From: CAJXZP01 sp049606935
Lineage (GTDB): Bacteria; Bacteroidota; Bacteroidia; Flavobacteriales_G; Salibacteraceae
Reading direction: 5' to 3'
DNA: 54,239 nucleotides
NCBI GenBank assembly: GCA_049606935.1
Contig: JBMYWA010000005.1
Span: forward strand, 1 to 54,239
A program made the position numbers and the translations under genes. Within the stretch, counting starts at the first letter, position 1. Each line of letters starts with the position of its first letter. The notes beneath the pieces were generated by a model. That model was not told the DNA's origin and did not search any database. It was given only the letters and a program-made list of their open reading frames with translations. Shown here one piece after another: positions 17,216 through 26,058 of this stretch.

Positions 17216-18169
17216 TTAATCTTCTTCTTTATATGCTTTAATAATTTTTTTCACTAATCGGTGCCTAATTACATCCGATTCATCGAATTCCATAAATGAA
17301 ATTCCTTTGACTCCTTTTAGTACCTCTAGCGAATTTTTCAAACCGCTTTTTTGATTTTTAGGCAAATCTATTTGAGAAACATCTCCAGTAATGATAAATT
17401 TTGCTTGAGCACCCATTCTTGTCAAAAACATTTTCATTTGACTTACTGTAGTGTTTTGAGCTTCATCCAATATTACAAAGGCGTTATCTAAAGTTCTTCC
17501 TCTCATAAAGGCTAAAGGGGCAATTTGAATTGTTCCTTTTTCGATATAATCCTCTAATTTCTCTGCAGGCATCATATCATAAAGAGCATCATATAAAGGC
17601 ATTAAATAGGGGTCTAGTTTTTCTTTTAAATCACCAGGAAGAAAACCAAGTTTTTCACCCGCTTCCACAGCCGGTCTAGTCATTATTATTCTCCTTACTT
17701 CCTTTGCTTTTAAGGCTCTTACCGCCAAGGCTACAGATGTGTAGGATTTTCCAGTTCCAGCGGGGCCAATAGCAAAAACCATATCATTCTTATCAACGGC
17801 ATCCACCAGCTCTTGTTGATTTTTTGTTTTCGCTTTTATTAAAACCCCTCCTGTACCATAAACCAAAACTTCCTCTTTACCAATTTTGGCCTTAATTACT
17901 GCTTCCACCTTCTCTGTTAAAAGGGTCTCAATATTTGCTGGAGTTAAACGGTTATGGGCGTTAAAATGTTCGATTAAGAAATTCATTCGAATGGTGAAAT
18001 TTTCTAACTCAGACTTCTCGCCTCTTGCTACAAGGTCTGTACCTTGAGCTGTAATTTTTAAACGCGGAAAATATTTAGCAATAGTGGAAATATTTACGTT
18101 GTTAACCCCAAATAATTCTACTGGATTAGTAGAATAAAAACTAATAACGGTTTCTTGCAATGAAATCAA
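17216..18169 (-). CDS. phoH: PhoH family ATPase
   Basis: The 317-residue P-loop NTPase of the PhoH type is linked in various bacteria to RNA metabolism and stress. A ~100-residue N-terminal KH-like domain precedes the Walker A motif GPAGTGKS (135-142), MTRPAVEAGEKLGFLPGD (163-180), the Walker B/DEAQ box (235-238), TRMG, and FIITGDVSQIDLP. The length is normal. Upstream on the minus strand a TAAATTTG box (18211-18204) supplies a promoter about 35 bases before the ATG. It heads a phoH-purC unit, an arrangement I recall as common in this phylum. Confidence 0.92.
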   Translation of the reverse strand: MISLQETVISFYSTNPVELFGVNNVNISTIAKYFPRLKITAQGTDLVARGEKSELENFTIRMNFLIEHFNAHNRLTPANIETLLTEKVEAVIKAKIGKEEVLVYGTGGVLIKAKTKNQQELVDAVDKNDMVFAIGPAGTGKSYTSVALAVRALKAKEVRRIIMTRPAVEAGEKLGFLPGDLKEKLDPYLMPLYDALYDMMPAEKLEDYIEKGTIQIAPLAFMRGRTLDNAFVILDEAQNTTVSQMKMFLTRMGAQAKFIITGDVSQIDLPKNQKSGLKNSLEVLKGVKGISFMEFDESDVIRHRLVKKIIKAYKEED

Positions 18170-18203
18170 TTTTTATGTGAATATCCATTCATTTTTACAC
18201 CTA

Positions 18204-18211
18204 CAAATTTA
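18204..18211 (-). promoter_or_regulatory. candidate -7 box for phoH-purC (TAAATTTG)
   Basis: CAAATTTA on the plus strand reads TAAATTTG on the minus strand, 34 bases before the phoH ATG. Confidence 0.5.
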
Positions 18212-18347
18212 AATCAAAATGAATCTTGTTAGTCATATGGGTTTCTAATTTTAAACATTATATAAACATTTATTTCCCCATATCTTCAAACCATTAAATT
18301 GGACTTTTATCACTAATTTAATTAACTTATATACGGTAAACATTTCC

Positions 18348-18355
18348 TATTTTCG
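18348..18355 (+). promoter_or_regulatory. candidate -7 box (TATTTTCG)
   Basis: TATTTTCG fits the relaxed TAnnTTyG form, 39 bases before the ATG at 18395. The rest of the 18170-18394 interval is AT-rich without further clear structure. Confidence 0.4.
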
Positions 18356-18394
18356 CAAAAGATAAAGCACAACTTTAGGATTGATAAATAACAA

Positions 18395-19171
18395 ATGAGA
18401 TTAATTACTATTACTAGTGATTTTGGTTTGAAAGACCCTTATCTGGCTATAATTAAAGGTCAGTTATTTAGTCAATTACCTGATGTGAGCATTGTAGATA
18501 TCTCAAATGGAGTTGACAAACATAACATTCCAGAAGCAGCCTACATTTTAAAAAACAGTTATAAAAATTTCCCTCCAAAAACCGTCCATTTGGTTTCTAT
18601 TGGGGTGCGAAGTTTAGATATGGATTATTTGATTGTTAAGCATGCAGATCAATATTTTATTGGTTTAGACAGCGGGTTATTTTCGTTAGTTTTTGAAAAT
18701 CAACCAATTCTGGCCTATCGAGTTAACCTAAGTGCCCCACCAGAACTTTCCAGTTTTCCTGAAAAGTCAGTTTTAATTCAAGCTGCATCGCACCTTGCTC
18801 GTGGAGGTGTACCTGAAATAATCTCCGAGCCGGTTCAATCTCTTCGAACCATGATAAGTTACGCTCCAGTTATTCAACAAAATGCTATCCGAGCATCGGT
18901 AGTCTACATTGATAGCTACGGAAATGTTGTTACCAATCTTACCAAAGAGTTGTTTCATAAACATGCCATGGGGAGAAACATTGAAATTAGTTTCCGTAAG
19001 CACCGAGAAAAAGTTACTACAATATCTAGAAATTACTCCGATGTTGATGGTGGAGAAACGGTAGCTCTTTTTAATTCCAATGGTCATCTTGAAATTGCCT
19101 TTTTGCTAGGTAAAGCTTCAGGCCTTCTAGGCATTCAACTAAACGATACTATATCAATTGATTTTATATGA
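18395..19171 (+). CDS. SAM hydroxide adenosyltransferase (DUF62/chlorinase-fluorinase superfamily)
   Basis: The 258-residue enzyme is of the family that hydrolyses S-adenosylmethionine to adenosine and methionine. The conserved N-terminal ITSDFGLKDPYLAIIKGQL and the central DSGLFS and YIDSYGNVVTNL segments are family hallmarks. Nothing suggests the larger active-site loop of true fluorinases, so hydroxide as nucleophile is the default reading. It is cytoplasmic. Its TGA stop overlaps the ATG of the next gene (ATGA), so the two are translationally coupled. Confidence 0.85.
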   Translation: MRLITITSDFGLKDPYLAIIKGQLFSQLPDVSIVDISNGVDKHNIPEAAYILKNSYKNFPPKTVHLVSIGVRSLDMDYLIVKHADQYFIGLDSGLFSLVFENQPILAYRVNLSAPPELSSFPEKSVLIQAASHLARGGVPEIISEPVQSLRTMISYAPVIQQNAIRASVVYIDSYGNVVTNLTKELFHKHAMGRNIEISFRKHREKVTTISRNYSDVDGGETVALFNSNGHLEIAFLLGKASGLLGIQLNDTISIDFI

Positions 19172-19461
19172 TTACAAGATTGGTCACTATGACATTCAAA
19201 GATGAATCGGTCAAAGAGTTTTTAGATATTTTCGAATCAAATAAAGAAAAAATTAGATGCTTTGATGGATGTCAAAGCTTACAACTAATTCAAAACCCAG
19301 ACAACCCCGTAGAAATTTCTACATTGAGTACCTGGAACAAGGAAGACTCTCTAAATGAATACCGAAAATCAGAATTATTTGGCATGGTTTGGCCCAAAAC
19401 GAAAAAACTGTTTTCTGCGGCACCAATAGCTAAGACTTTTAAAATTTTGCATTCGCTTTAA
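19168..19461 (+). CDS. antibiotic biosynthesis monooxygenase (ABM)-like protein
   Basis: The 97-residue ferredoxin-like-fold protein of the ABM superfamily shows the usual pattern: a first strand (ITRLVTMTFK), a helix with an FLDIFESNKEKI-type sequence, then GCQSLQLIQN, a strand ending in STLSTWNKEDSLNEYRKSELF, and a final helix. Members act as small oxygenases or have unknown roles. It starts with ATGA overlap on the SAM-hydrolase gene, so it is expressed with it. Function is not predictable beyond the fold. Confidence 0.7.
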   Translation: MITRLVTMTFKDESVKEFLDIFESNKEKIRCFDGCQSLQLIQNPDNPVEISTLSTWNKEDSLNEYRKSELFGMVWPKTKKLFSAAPIAKTFKILHSL

Positions 19462-19539
19462 AAAAAATGCCTTTTGTCCCAAATTGTTGAAAACTTTCTA
19501 ATTTCATTATTTTTTTCTTTCAAAATAGCAAATTCAACT

Positions 19540-19547
19540 TATATTTG
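19540..19547 (+). promoter_or_regulatory. candidate -7 box (TATATTTG) for the PID-CTERM mini-protein
   Basis: TATATTTG lies 32 bases before the ATG at 19580. A second match, TAAATTTG at 19564-19571, is only 8 bases before the ATG and is less likely to serve. Confidence 0.5.
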
Positions 19548-19579
19548 CATGGAACACACGAATTAAATTTGCTACTATT

Positions 19580-19795
19580 ATGACAAATAATATTGTACTC
19601 AAAGCATTCAGAACACTACAGGTTTTAATATTTGTACTCATACCTTCTGTTATGTTTGCTCCTCCTATTCCTCCAAATCCAGGAAGTTCTTCAGCCGTTA
19701 CACCAATTGACGGGGGAGTATTTTTTCTTTTTGTAGCTGGAATTTTATTTGGAGTTTATCAAATTTTTCAACTGAGAAAAAAGCACGTGATTTAA
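19580..19795 (+). CDS. 71-residue mini-protein with PID-CTERM-like sorting tail
   Basis: The protein consists almost only of sorting signals. An N-terminal signal peptide (about 1-27, ending VMFA) is followed by a ~16-residue Pro/Ser/Gly-rich linker (PPIPPNPGSSS). Then comes PIDGG (about 44-48) with a hydrophobic segment FFLFVAGILFGVYQIF and a basic end KKHVI. This tripartite PID-motif, hydrophobic stretch and Lys tail matches the PID-CTERM tail known from Bacteroidota, thought to be recognised by an exosortase-like enzyme. Without the tail only a short peptide would remain. It has its own promoter and terminator. No exosortase gene is in the window. Confidence 0.72.
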   Translation: MTNNIVLKAFRTLQVLIFVLIPSVMFAPPIPPNPGSSSAVTPIDGGVFFLFVAGILFGVYQIFQLRKKHVI

Positions 19796-19820
19796 AATCA
19801 CTTTAAATAATTTACTAAAA

Positions 19821-19850
19821 AACAAGAACATTTGATTCTTGTTTTTTTTT
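19821..19850 (+). terminator. rho-independent terminator after the mini-protein
   Basis: AACAAGAA (19821-19828) pairs with TTCTTGTT (19836-19843), followed by a T-run to 19850. Confidence 0.82.
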
Positions 19851-19887
19851 GCCCTAACATTTCATACTAAACATACGTTAATTGAGT

Positions 19888-19895
19888 TAAATTTG
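19888..19895 (+). promoter_or_regulatory. candidate -7 box for gldF (TAAATTTG)
   Basis: TAAATTTG lies 16 bases before the gldF ATG. Confidence 0.5.
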
Positions 19896-19911
19896 CCTCT
19901 TTTCAAATAAA

Positions 19912-20640
19912 ATGATCGCACTTTTAAAAAAAGAAATATCTGTGTTTTTTAGCACTCTAACAGGCTATTTGGCTATTATAGTTTTTTTGGCTGCCATTAG
20001 CTTGTTTATGTGGGTTTTTCCTGGAAATTTTAATGTCCTAGATTCCGGATATTCTACAATTGACACTTTATTTGTAATCGCCCCATGGGTATTTATGTTT
20101 TTAATTCCGGCAGTCACCATGAGAAGTTTTTCAGAAGAATGGCGTAACGGAACTATTGAGTTGTTACTTACTAAACCTCTTACAGATTGGCAAATAATAA
20201 TAGCAAAATACCTAGGTGGCTTATTAATAGTGGCATTATCATTACTACCTACATTAGTATTTTATTGGTCAGTTAAACAAATAAGCCTGGCTCCCGGAAT
20301 TGATGAGGGAGCTACCTGGGGATCTTATTTTGGACTACTTTTTTTAGCTTCTGCGTTTGTGGCTATTGGGGTTTTTGCATCGGCCCTTTCCAAAAATCAA
20401 ATAGTGGCTTTTATTCTAGCTGTATTTTTAAGCTTTTTCATTTACGTTGGCTTTGAGCAAATTAGTAGTTTCATGCGTATTCCAGGATTAGATAGTTTCA
20501 TAATGAAACTTGGAATAAATGAACATTACATTTCTATGAGTAGAGGAGTTATTGACACTAGAGATTTAGTTTATTTTATTAGCCTTAGTGCTACTTTTCT
20601 GGTATTTACAAAAATTAAGTTAGATAGTTTTAAGTGGTAA
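19912..20640 (+). CDS. gldF: gliding motility ABC transporter permease GldF
   Basis: The 242-residue inner-membrane permease of the ABC-2 type has six hydrophobic helices (about 15-40, 55-75, 95-125, 138-160, 168-190, 215-240) and the conserved MRSFSEEWRNGTIELLLTKP segment near 65-84. With GldA (ATPase, not in this window) and GldG it forms an ABC transporter required for gliding in Flavobacterium johnsoniae. Length is the same as GldF there. It is followed by gldG after 2 bases, so they form one operon. Confidence 0.92.
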   Translation: MIALLKKEISVFFSTLTGYLAIIVFLAAISLFMWVFPGNFNVLDSGYSTIDTLFVIAPWVFMFLIPAVTMRSFSEEWRNGTIELLLTKPLTDWQIIIAKYLGGLLIVALSLLPTLVFYWSVKQISLAPGIDEGATWGSYFGLLFLASAFVAIGVFASALSKNQIVAFILAVFLSFFIYVGFEQISSFMRIPGLDSFIMKLGINEHYISMSRGVIDTRDLVYFISLSATFLVFTKIKLDSFKW

Positions 20641-20642
20641 TA

Positions 20643-22349
20643 ATGAAAGAAAAAACATCATCTCCTAAAACAAAAACTAACTCTCTATTCTTTTTAGGGG
20701 TCTTTATTGTACTTCTAATTTTGGTGAATTTTTCGAGTCAAATTATTTTTAAACGGTTTGATCTCACCACAGATAACAGATACTCATTAAACGACTTCAC
20801 TAAAAATCAATTAGAAAATCTTGACGATGTAATTTTTTTAAGGGTTTACTTAGATGGAGATTTACCCGCAGGATTTCAACAACTTCATAATTCTACCAAA
20901 GAAATTTTGGATGAAATGAGGGTTTATGCTGGAGATAATTTGCAATATGAGTTTATAGATCCGTCTGCTAACCCAGATGAAAAGGTTAGACAAAATATTT
21001 ATAGAGAACTCTCAAACAAGGGCCTCCAATATTCTAACCTAACTACCAGAGATGGAGATAAAGTATCAGAACAAATTGTATTTCCAGGAGCTATTTTAGC
21101 CTATAGAGAAAAGGAGTTTGCCATCCAACTTTTAAAAAACACCATGGGAAGCAGTCCCGAATCAATGCTAAATAATTCTATTCAGCAATTGGAATACGAA
21201 ATTTCTAGTGCCATTAAACGAGCCACCATTACTCATCCCAAAAAAGTAGCTTTTATACAAGGTCACGGTGAGGCGTCAAAAATGGAAGTTCAATCTATAG
21301 CTAATTCCATTGGGGAGTTTTACCAATACGATTATGTAAAAATAAATGGAAAGTTAGATGCTTTAAATAATTTTGCTGCTGCAATTATTGTAGGTCCCGA
21401 CTCTTCCTTTTCCGAAAAAGATAAATACGTTTTAGATCAATTTATCATTAACGGTGGTAAAACCATGTGGTTTATTGAAAACGCTCAAGTAAATACAGAT
21501 AGCTTGCAAAAAAATGGAATAACTTTAGGTCTGGGAAGAGACCTAAATTTGAATGACCAGCTTTTCAAATACGGAGTTCGTGTAAATCCAGATTTTATTA
21601 TGGACATTCAATCCCTTCCCATTCCAGTTGTTACTGGAATGAATGGGAATCAACCCAAGCAAGAACTGTTTCCTTGGTATTACTTTCCTTTAGTGTTCAG
21701 TTCTGTTAAACACCCTATTACCAATAATTTAGATGCAATTTCCACACAATACGCAGGGTCAATTGATACCGTGGGTGGAAAAAACATTAAAAAAACACCT
21801 TTATTATTTTCTTCCAAATATTCTAAGGTGGTTAATACCCCTACTCGGGTTTCGTTAAATATTTTACGAGACCCACCTGTTGAAAGAAGCTTTAACAAAG
21901 GTCCTCAAATGATTGGAGTGCTGTTAGAGGGCGAATTTGAATCTGTATTTAAAAATCGTATCTCACCTAAAATTTCAGAAAATCCCGATTTCAAATTCAA
22001 AGAAAAAGGGGAATCTAATAAAATAATCGTGGTATCAGATGCCAATATCATTTCTAATGAGGTAACTCCAGACAGAAAAAAATATTTAGAACTAGGATAT
22101 TATAAATACACGAAAAGAATGTATGGCAACAAAGACTTTGTTTTAAATAGCCTTAGCTACTTGCTCGAAGACGATGGCCTCATTTTTTCAAGAGTAAAAG
22201 AGTTTAAGCTTCGATTATTAAACAAACAAATTGTAGCAAAAGAGCGTAGAAAATGGCAGATTTTCAACACGGCTATACCATTAATAATAATAATGATGCT
22301 AGGACTTTTCGTAAGATATTCAAGAAAACGAAAATATAGTTCGCATTAA
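20643..22349 (+). CDS. gldG: gliding motility ABC transporter substrate-binding-like protein GldG
   Basis: The ~568-residue protein has an N-terminal membrane helix (about 14-33), a large periplasmic domain of the ABC-2 auxiliary type (RFDLTTDNRYSLNDFTKNQLENL, then VAFIQGHGEA, then an IVGPDSSFSEKDKYVLDQFIINGGKTMWF core) and a C-terminal membrane helix (about 540-560) with a basic tail. This is the GldG plan. I use ATG 20643; the in-frame GTG at 20634 overlaps gldF. It operates with GldF in gliding, probably at the cytoplasmic membrane. Confidence 0.92.
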   Translation: MKEKTSSPKTKTNSLFFLGVFIVLLILVNFSSQIIFKRFDLTTDNRYSLNDFTKNQLENLDDVIFLRVYLDGDLPAGFQQLHNSTKEILDEMRVYAGDNLQYEFIDPSANPDEKVRQNIYRELSNKGLQYSNLTTRDGDKVSEQIVFPGAILAYREKEFAIQLLKNTMGSSPESMLNNSIQQLEYEISSAIKRATITHPKKVAFIQGHGEASKMEVQSIANSIGEFYQYDYVKINGKLDALNNFAAAIIVGPDSSFSEKDKYVLDQFIINGGKTMWFIENAQVNTDSLQKNGITLGLGRDLNLNDQLFKYGVRVNPDFIMDIQSLPIPVVTGMNGNQPKQELFPWYYFPLVFSSVKHPITNNLDAISTQYAGSIDTVGGKNIKKTPLLFSSKYSKVVNTPTRVSLNILRDPPVERSFNKGPQMIGVLLEGEFESVFKNRISPKISENPDFKFKEKGESNKIIVVSDANIISNEVTPDRKKYLELGYYKYTKRMYGNKDFVLNSLSYLLEDDGLIFSRVKEFKLRLLNKQIVAKERRKWQIFNTAIPLIIIMMLGLFVRYSRKRKYSSH

Positions 22350-22366
22350 AAATTCAATGCATTCCA

Positions 22367-23374
22367 ATGATAAAGTATAGAAACATCCTACTAATAGTTG
22401 TTTTAGTAGTGTTAACGGCTTGGGTAGCCAACGAATTTTTTAATGGAAATTCTTCCACTATAAAATCTCCCAAAAATGAGTTCAGTATTAAAGATACTAA
22501 TTCAATTTCGAAAGTTTTTATTGCAGATATGCGAGGAAATCAGGTTTTATTAGAGCGTAAAACCTCTAATCAATGGATGGTTAATGGTAAGTATGGCGCG
22601 GTTCGTCATAACATAAACAATATGCTAGAGACCATTAACCTTATGACAGTTAAGGCTCCAGTAGCAAAGGCTCGATATGACAAAACCATTCGAGACCTAA
22701 GTACTATAGCTACTAAAGTAGAAATCTACCAAGGCTCTGAAACCCCTTCTAAAGTAATTTACATTGGAACGTCAAATCAATACCATACGGGTAACTACAT
22801 GATGATTGAGGGCAGCAGTTTACCATACCTTGTTCATATTGAAGGTTTCAATGGGTTTTTAAGTCCACGTTTTTCTGCTTTTGAAAATGATTGGAGATTA
22901 AAAAACATCTTTAAATACAACCCTAAAGATATTGCTGAAATTAGACTCGATTTCCCTGGCCAACCACAAAAGGGTTTTGTAATTCAACAAACAATTGATG
23001 GCAAATTATCTTTGTACAACAATGCCATGGTACCTGTGGATGGGTGGGAAAAAAATTACGTATTAGACTACTTAGAAAGATTTAGAGAAATAAATTTTGA
23101 AATGTGGGAAGAAACCAAAGATCCTATATTTATTGATTCAGTGAGTACCTCCATTCCGTTAGAAATCTACTCAGTTACTAATATGGCAGGTGAAACAACC
23201 ACACTTAAAACTCTTCTAAAACCATTAAAAAGTGGGATAGATATTGAAGGAAATCCAATTGACCACGACCAAGATAGAATGTATGCACTTATGAACGAGA
23301 AAGAATTCATGATTATTCAGTATTTTGTGTTTGACCCATTAAACCATGATATAGATTACTTTTTTAACAAATAA
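22367..23374 (+). CDS. DUF4340 domain protein
   Basis: The 335-residue protein has one N-terminal membrane helix (about 5-24) and a large extracytoplasmic DUF4340-type region: FSIKDTNSISKVFIADMRGNQVLLER, a WMVNGKYGA block, then a TKVEIYQG block. DUF4340 proteins often follow ABC-2 type auxiliary (GldG-like) genes, which fits its place 17 bases after gldG and before dnaN. It probably works with the GldF-GldG complex (inference). In F. johnsoniae, as I recall it, gldG is followed directly by dnaN, so this is an extra member. Confidence 0.78.
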   Translation: MIKYRNILLIVVLVVLTAWVANEFFNGNSSTIKSPKNEFSIKDTNSISKVFIADMRGNQVLLERKTSNQWMVNGKYGAVRHNINNMLETINLMTVKAPVAKARYDKTIRDLSTIATKVEIYQGSETPSKVIYIGTSNQYHTGNYMMIEGSSLPYLVHIEGFNGFLSPRFSAFENDWRLKNIFKYNPKDIAEIRLDFPGQPQKGFVIQQTIDGKLSLYNNAMVPVDGWEKNYVLDYLERFREINFEMWEETKDPIFIDSVSTSIPLEIYSVTNMAGETTTLKTLLKPLKSGIDIEGNPIDHDQDRMYALMNEKEFMIIQYFVFDPLNHDIDYFFNK

Positions 23375-23455
23375 TGGTGTTATTATAGGTGAGGAATTGT
23401 TAATAAATACTCCTCAATACCCCATTTTTTTTTATAAGTAATATATGGCAAAAAT

Positions 23456-23463
23456 TAACTTTG
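23456..23463 (+). promoter_or_regulatory. candidate -7 box for dnaN (TAACTTTG)
   Basis: TAACTTTG lies 67 bases before the dnaN ATG and would give it a promoter separate from gldFG. Confidence 0.45.
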
Positions 23464-23530
23464 TGGGAGTCTGTTTTTTGATTTAAGAACCTCAAGAAAC
23501 TAGGACAATCTAAACAAACGATTATACATT

Positions 23531-24652
23531 ATGAAATTTATTGTATCCAGTACAGTTTTACTGAAACAACTTCAAAGCATAAGTGGTGTTCTAAACACCA
23601 ATAATACTCTTCCAATTCTCGACAATTTCTTATTCAAAATTGATGGGAATAATTTAGTAGTCTCGGCTAGTGACCTAGAAACAACCATGACTACCCAAAT
23701 AGAGTTAAACAATGCAGATAAAGATGGTACCGTTGCAATACCTGCTCGTTTTATTCTTGACACTTTGAAAACATTTGCAGACGAGCCTTTAACATTTACA
23801 GTAGACGATTCTTCTTTTGGAATTGAAATGGCATCGTCAAACGGTAAGTTTAAACTTACTGGTTTTAACGGTGAAGAATTCCCTAGAATTCCAAGTATTG
23901 AAAAAGCTTCGGAATTAACCATAACTTCTGATGCTTTAGGTACAGCCATTAATAAAACGCTTTTTGCTACCGGAAACGATGAATTACGACCTGTAATGTC
24001 GGGTGTAATGTTTGAGCTTAATGAAGAAAACCTAACATTCGTTTCAACAGATGCGCATAAATTAGTTAGATACAGAAGGTTGGATGTAAAAGCAGACAAA
24101 GCTGCATCTTTCATTATGCCCAAAAAACCGTTAACATTACTTAAAGGTATTCTTGACGGTGGAGATACCGAAGTAAAGGTTCAGTACAATAACATGAATG
24201 CTTATTTTGAATTTAATAACATTCAACTTATTTGCCGTTTAATTGATGGCACTTACCCGAACTACGAAGCAGTTATTCCTAAGGAAAACAATAACGTTTT
24301 AACTATAGATCGTAAAAGCTTTTTAGCTTCTGTGAAACGTGTTTCGATTTTTTCAAATAAAACAACTCATCAAGTAAGATTAAAAATATCGGGTAGCGAA
24401 TTAAATATTTCTGCAGAAGATTTAGATTATTCTAACGAAGCAAAAGAAAGGCTAACCTGTCAATACGCTGGTGAAGATATTGAAATAGGTTTCAATTCAA
24501 GATTCCTAATTGAAATGTTAAACAACCTTACTAGCGAACAAGTTCAACTATTACTATCTGAACCTAATAGAGCAGGTTTATTAGTTCCGGAAGGTGGTGA
24601 CGATAACGAGGAAGTGTTAATGCTAGTGATGCCAGTAATGCTAAATCATTAA
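23531..24652 (+). CDS. dnaN: DNA polymerase III beta sliding clamp
   Basis: The 373-residue clamp subunit has three repeated domains of ~120 residues, conserved segments such as NTLPILDNFLF near 24-34 and RPVMSGVMFE near 155, and a C-terminal LMLVMPVML tail (the usual clamp end is a variation on MPMR). It dimerises around DNA and tethers polymerase III and other factors. No dnaA or DnaA-box cluster is nearby, so this is not evidence for the replication origin. Its stop overlaps the convergent rhomboid gene's stop by four bases. Confidence 0.96.
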   Translation: MKFIVSSTVLLKQLQSISGVLNTNNTLPILDNFLFKIDGNNLVVSASDLETTMTTQIELNNADKDGTVAIPARFILDTLKTFADEPLTFTVDDSSFGIEMASSNGKFKLTGFNGEEFPRIPSIEKASELTITSDALGTAINKTLFATGNDELRPVMSGVMFELNEENLTFVSTDAHKLVRYRRLDVKADKAASFIMPKKPLTLLKGILDGGDTEVKVQYNNMNAYFEFNNIQLICRLIDGTYPNYEAVIPKENNNVLTIDRKSFLASVKRVSIFSNKTTHQVRLKISGSELNISAEDLDYSNEAKERLTCQYAGEDIEIGFNSRFLIEMLNNLTSEQVQLLLSEPNRAGLLVPEGGDDNEEVLMLVMPVMLNH

Positions 24653-25395
24653 TCCTTAATCTCAGGATCTGGTTTGTAAACATATTTAAATGGAACCTCA
24701 AGTCGGTGGCTTGAGGTTTTTTCTTGCATTTTATTTAGGTAATATTGGTTTATTTCAGCTTGCGTCATATTCCAGAATTCAATTTCATATTCATCTTCAT
24801 CTTCTTCCCACTTAAAAACTTTTCTTTGCGGCCCTTCCCTTCTAAATACATAGGCCAAAATAAAACCGGCTATTGCCCCCAATAAATGAGACTCCCAGGA
24901 AATGCCATCTTCTAATGGCAACACACCCCAAACTAATGAGCCGTACAAAAAGACCACTAGCAATGATAACCCCATCATTCTACTATTTTTATTTAGCACT
25001 CCACTTAAAAAGAGGAAACCTCCCCAGGCATATATTAAACCAGAAGCCCCTATATGAAATGAGGGCCTTGCAAATGCCCAAACCCAAAGCCCAGTCATGG
25101 CTATGCTATAAAGAACTACGGATTTAGCAGATTTCTTGTAAAAGAAAAAAATGGCAGTACCCAAGATTATAATTGGGTATGAATTATTAATGATGTGATT
25201 TAAATCTCCATGAAGAAAAGGAGAAAAAATAATTCCTCTAAGCCCTTTAAAATCTCGAGGTAAGATTCCATATGAATTAAGACTAATGTTTTGAAAGTAC
25301 TCCCAACCAAAAACTGCCCACATAATCAGTACCATTACTAATGGAATTACCACACTATTTTTTAATGAATTTTGATTGAGTGATTTATCAGACAT
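24649..25395 (-). CDS. rhomboid family intramembrane serine protease
   Basis: The 248-residue inner-membrane protease has about six transmembrane helices. The catalytic dyad is Ser118 in GASG and His170 in ESHLLGAIAG; an HGDLNHIINN loop (62-71) replaces the usual HxxxHxxxN oxyanion segment. The C-terminal ~60 residues are a charged cytoplasmic tail (KWEEDEDEYEIEFW). Substrates are unknown. It ends tail-to-tail with dnaN with a 4-base overlap. Confidence 0.88.
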   Translation of the reverse strand: MSDKSLNQNSLKNSVVIPLVMVLIMWAVFGWEYFQNISLNSYGILPRDFKGLRGIIFSPFLHGDLNHIINNSYPIIILGTAIFFFYKKSAKSVVLYSIAMTGLWVWAFARPSFHIGASGLIYAWGGFLFLSGVLNKNSRMMGLSLLVVFLYGSLVWGVLPLEDGISWESHLLGAIAGFILAYVFRREGPQRKVFKWEEDEDEYEIEFWNMTQAEINQYYLNKMQEKTSSHRLEVPFKYVYKPDPEIKD

Positions 25396-25554
25396 ATAAT
25401 TAATTAGCTAACTGCGGGTGTCTAAAATTAAGCCAAACAAAATGATATGACTAAACGGCAGGAAACATTAATATTCATTCCTAAGTTTTCATGTGTTTTA
25501 ATCCTTTTTACTCCCAATAAAAATAACGTTCTTTGTGATACACCAACTGAAATA

Positions 25555-26058
25555 ATGAAGAAATTATTTATTGTAAGACACGCAAAATCTTCTTGGGCCG
25601 AAGGAAAGGATGATTTTGACAGAGGTCTTAAAAAAAGAGGCAAGCTAAATACTCCCTTTATGGCTGGGAAACTGGTATCTAGAGGAGTGAAAATTGACCG
25701 TATTCTATCTAGCGCTGCAAAAAGAACCGTTAAAACAGCAAAATTAATGAACGAAGTTTTTGGTCTTTCAGATACGCAAATTGAGTTTTCCAAAAAGCTT
25801 TATTTATCCTCACCCAAAACCATAATAAACCATGTAAAAGAAACAGATGACACGGTTGATGAACTAATGCTAGTAGCCCATAACCCAGGGGTAACTCAAG
25901 TGGTAAATTATTTAGCCAATGAGCATTTTGAAAACATTCCTACTTGTGGAATTGCTTGTATCCTATTTGACATAAAGTCTTGGAGTGAATTAAAAAATAA
26001 TGGAACTCTTGGATTCTTTATCTATCCAAAAATGTTCAAACAAAACAATTTAAAATGA
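25555..26058 (+). CDS. SixA-like histidine phosphatase
   Basis: The ~167-residue histidine (phosphoglycerate-mutase-like) phosphatase begins MKKLFIVRHAKSSW, with the RHA catalytic His at residue 9, and has the second His in VAHNPGVTQ. The SixA branch removes phosphate from phosphohistidine proteins. An open frame extends upstream to 25447, but the family N-terminus is clearly at ATG 25555. Its TGA stop overlaps the ATG of the following peptidase gene. Confidence 0.85.
   Translation: MKKLFIVRHAKSSWAEGKDDFDRGLKKRGKLNTPFMAGKLVSRGVKIDRILSSAAKRTVKTAKLMNEVFGLSDTQIEFSKKLYLSSPKTIINHVKETDDTVDELMLVAHNPGVTQVVNYLANEHFENIPTCGIACILFDIKSWSELKNNGTLGFFIYPKMFKQNNLK

Noticed and set aside
18395..19171. A halogenase (fluorinase or chlorinase)
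   Set aside because: The superfamily name suggests it, but nothing in the sequence indicates halide use; the common members hydrolyse SAM.
25447..25554. N-terminal extension of the SixA-like phosphatase
   Set aside because: The family N-terminus (MKKLFIVRHAK) begins at ATG 25555; the upstream open frame is not family-like.
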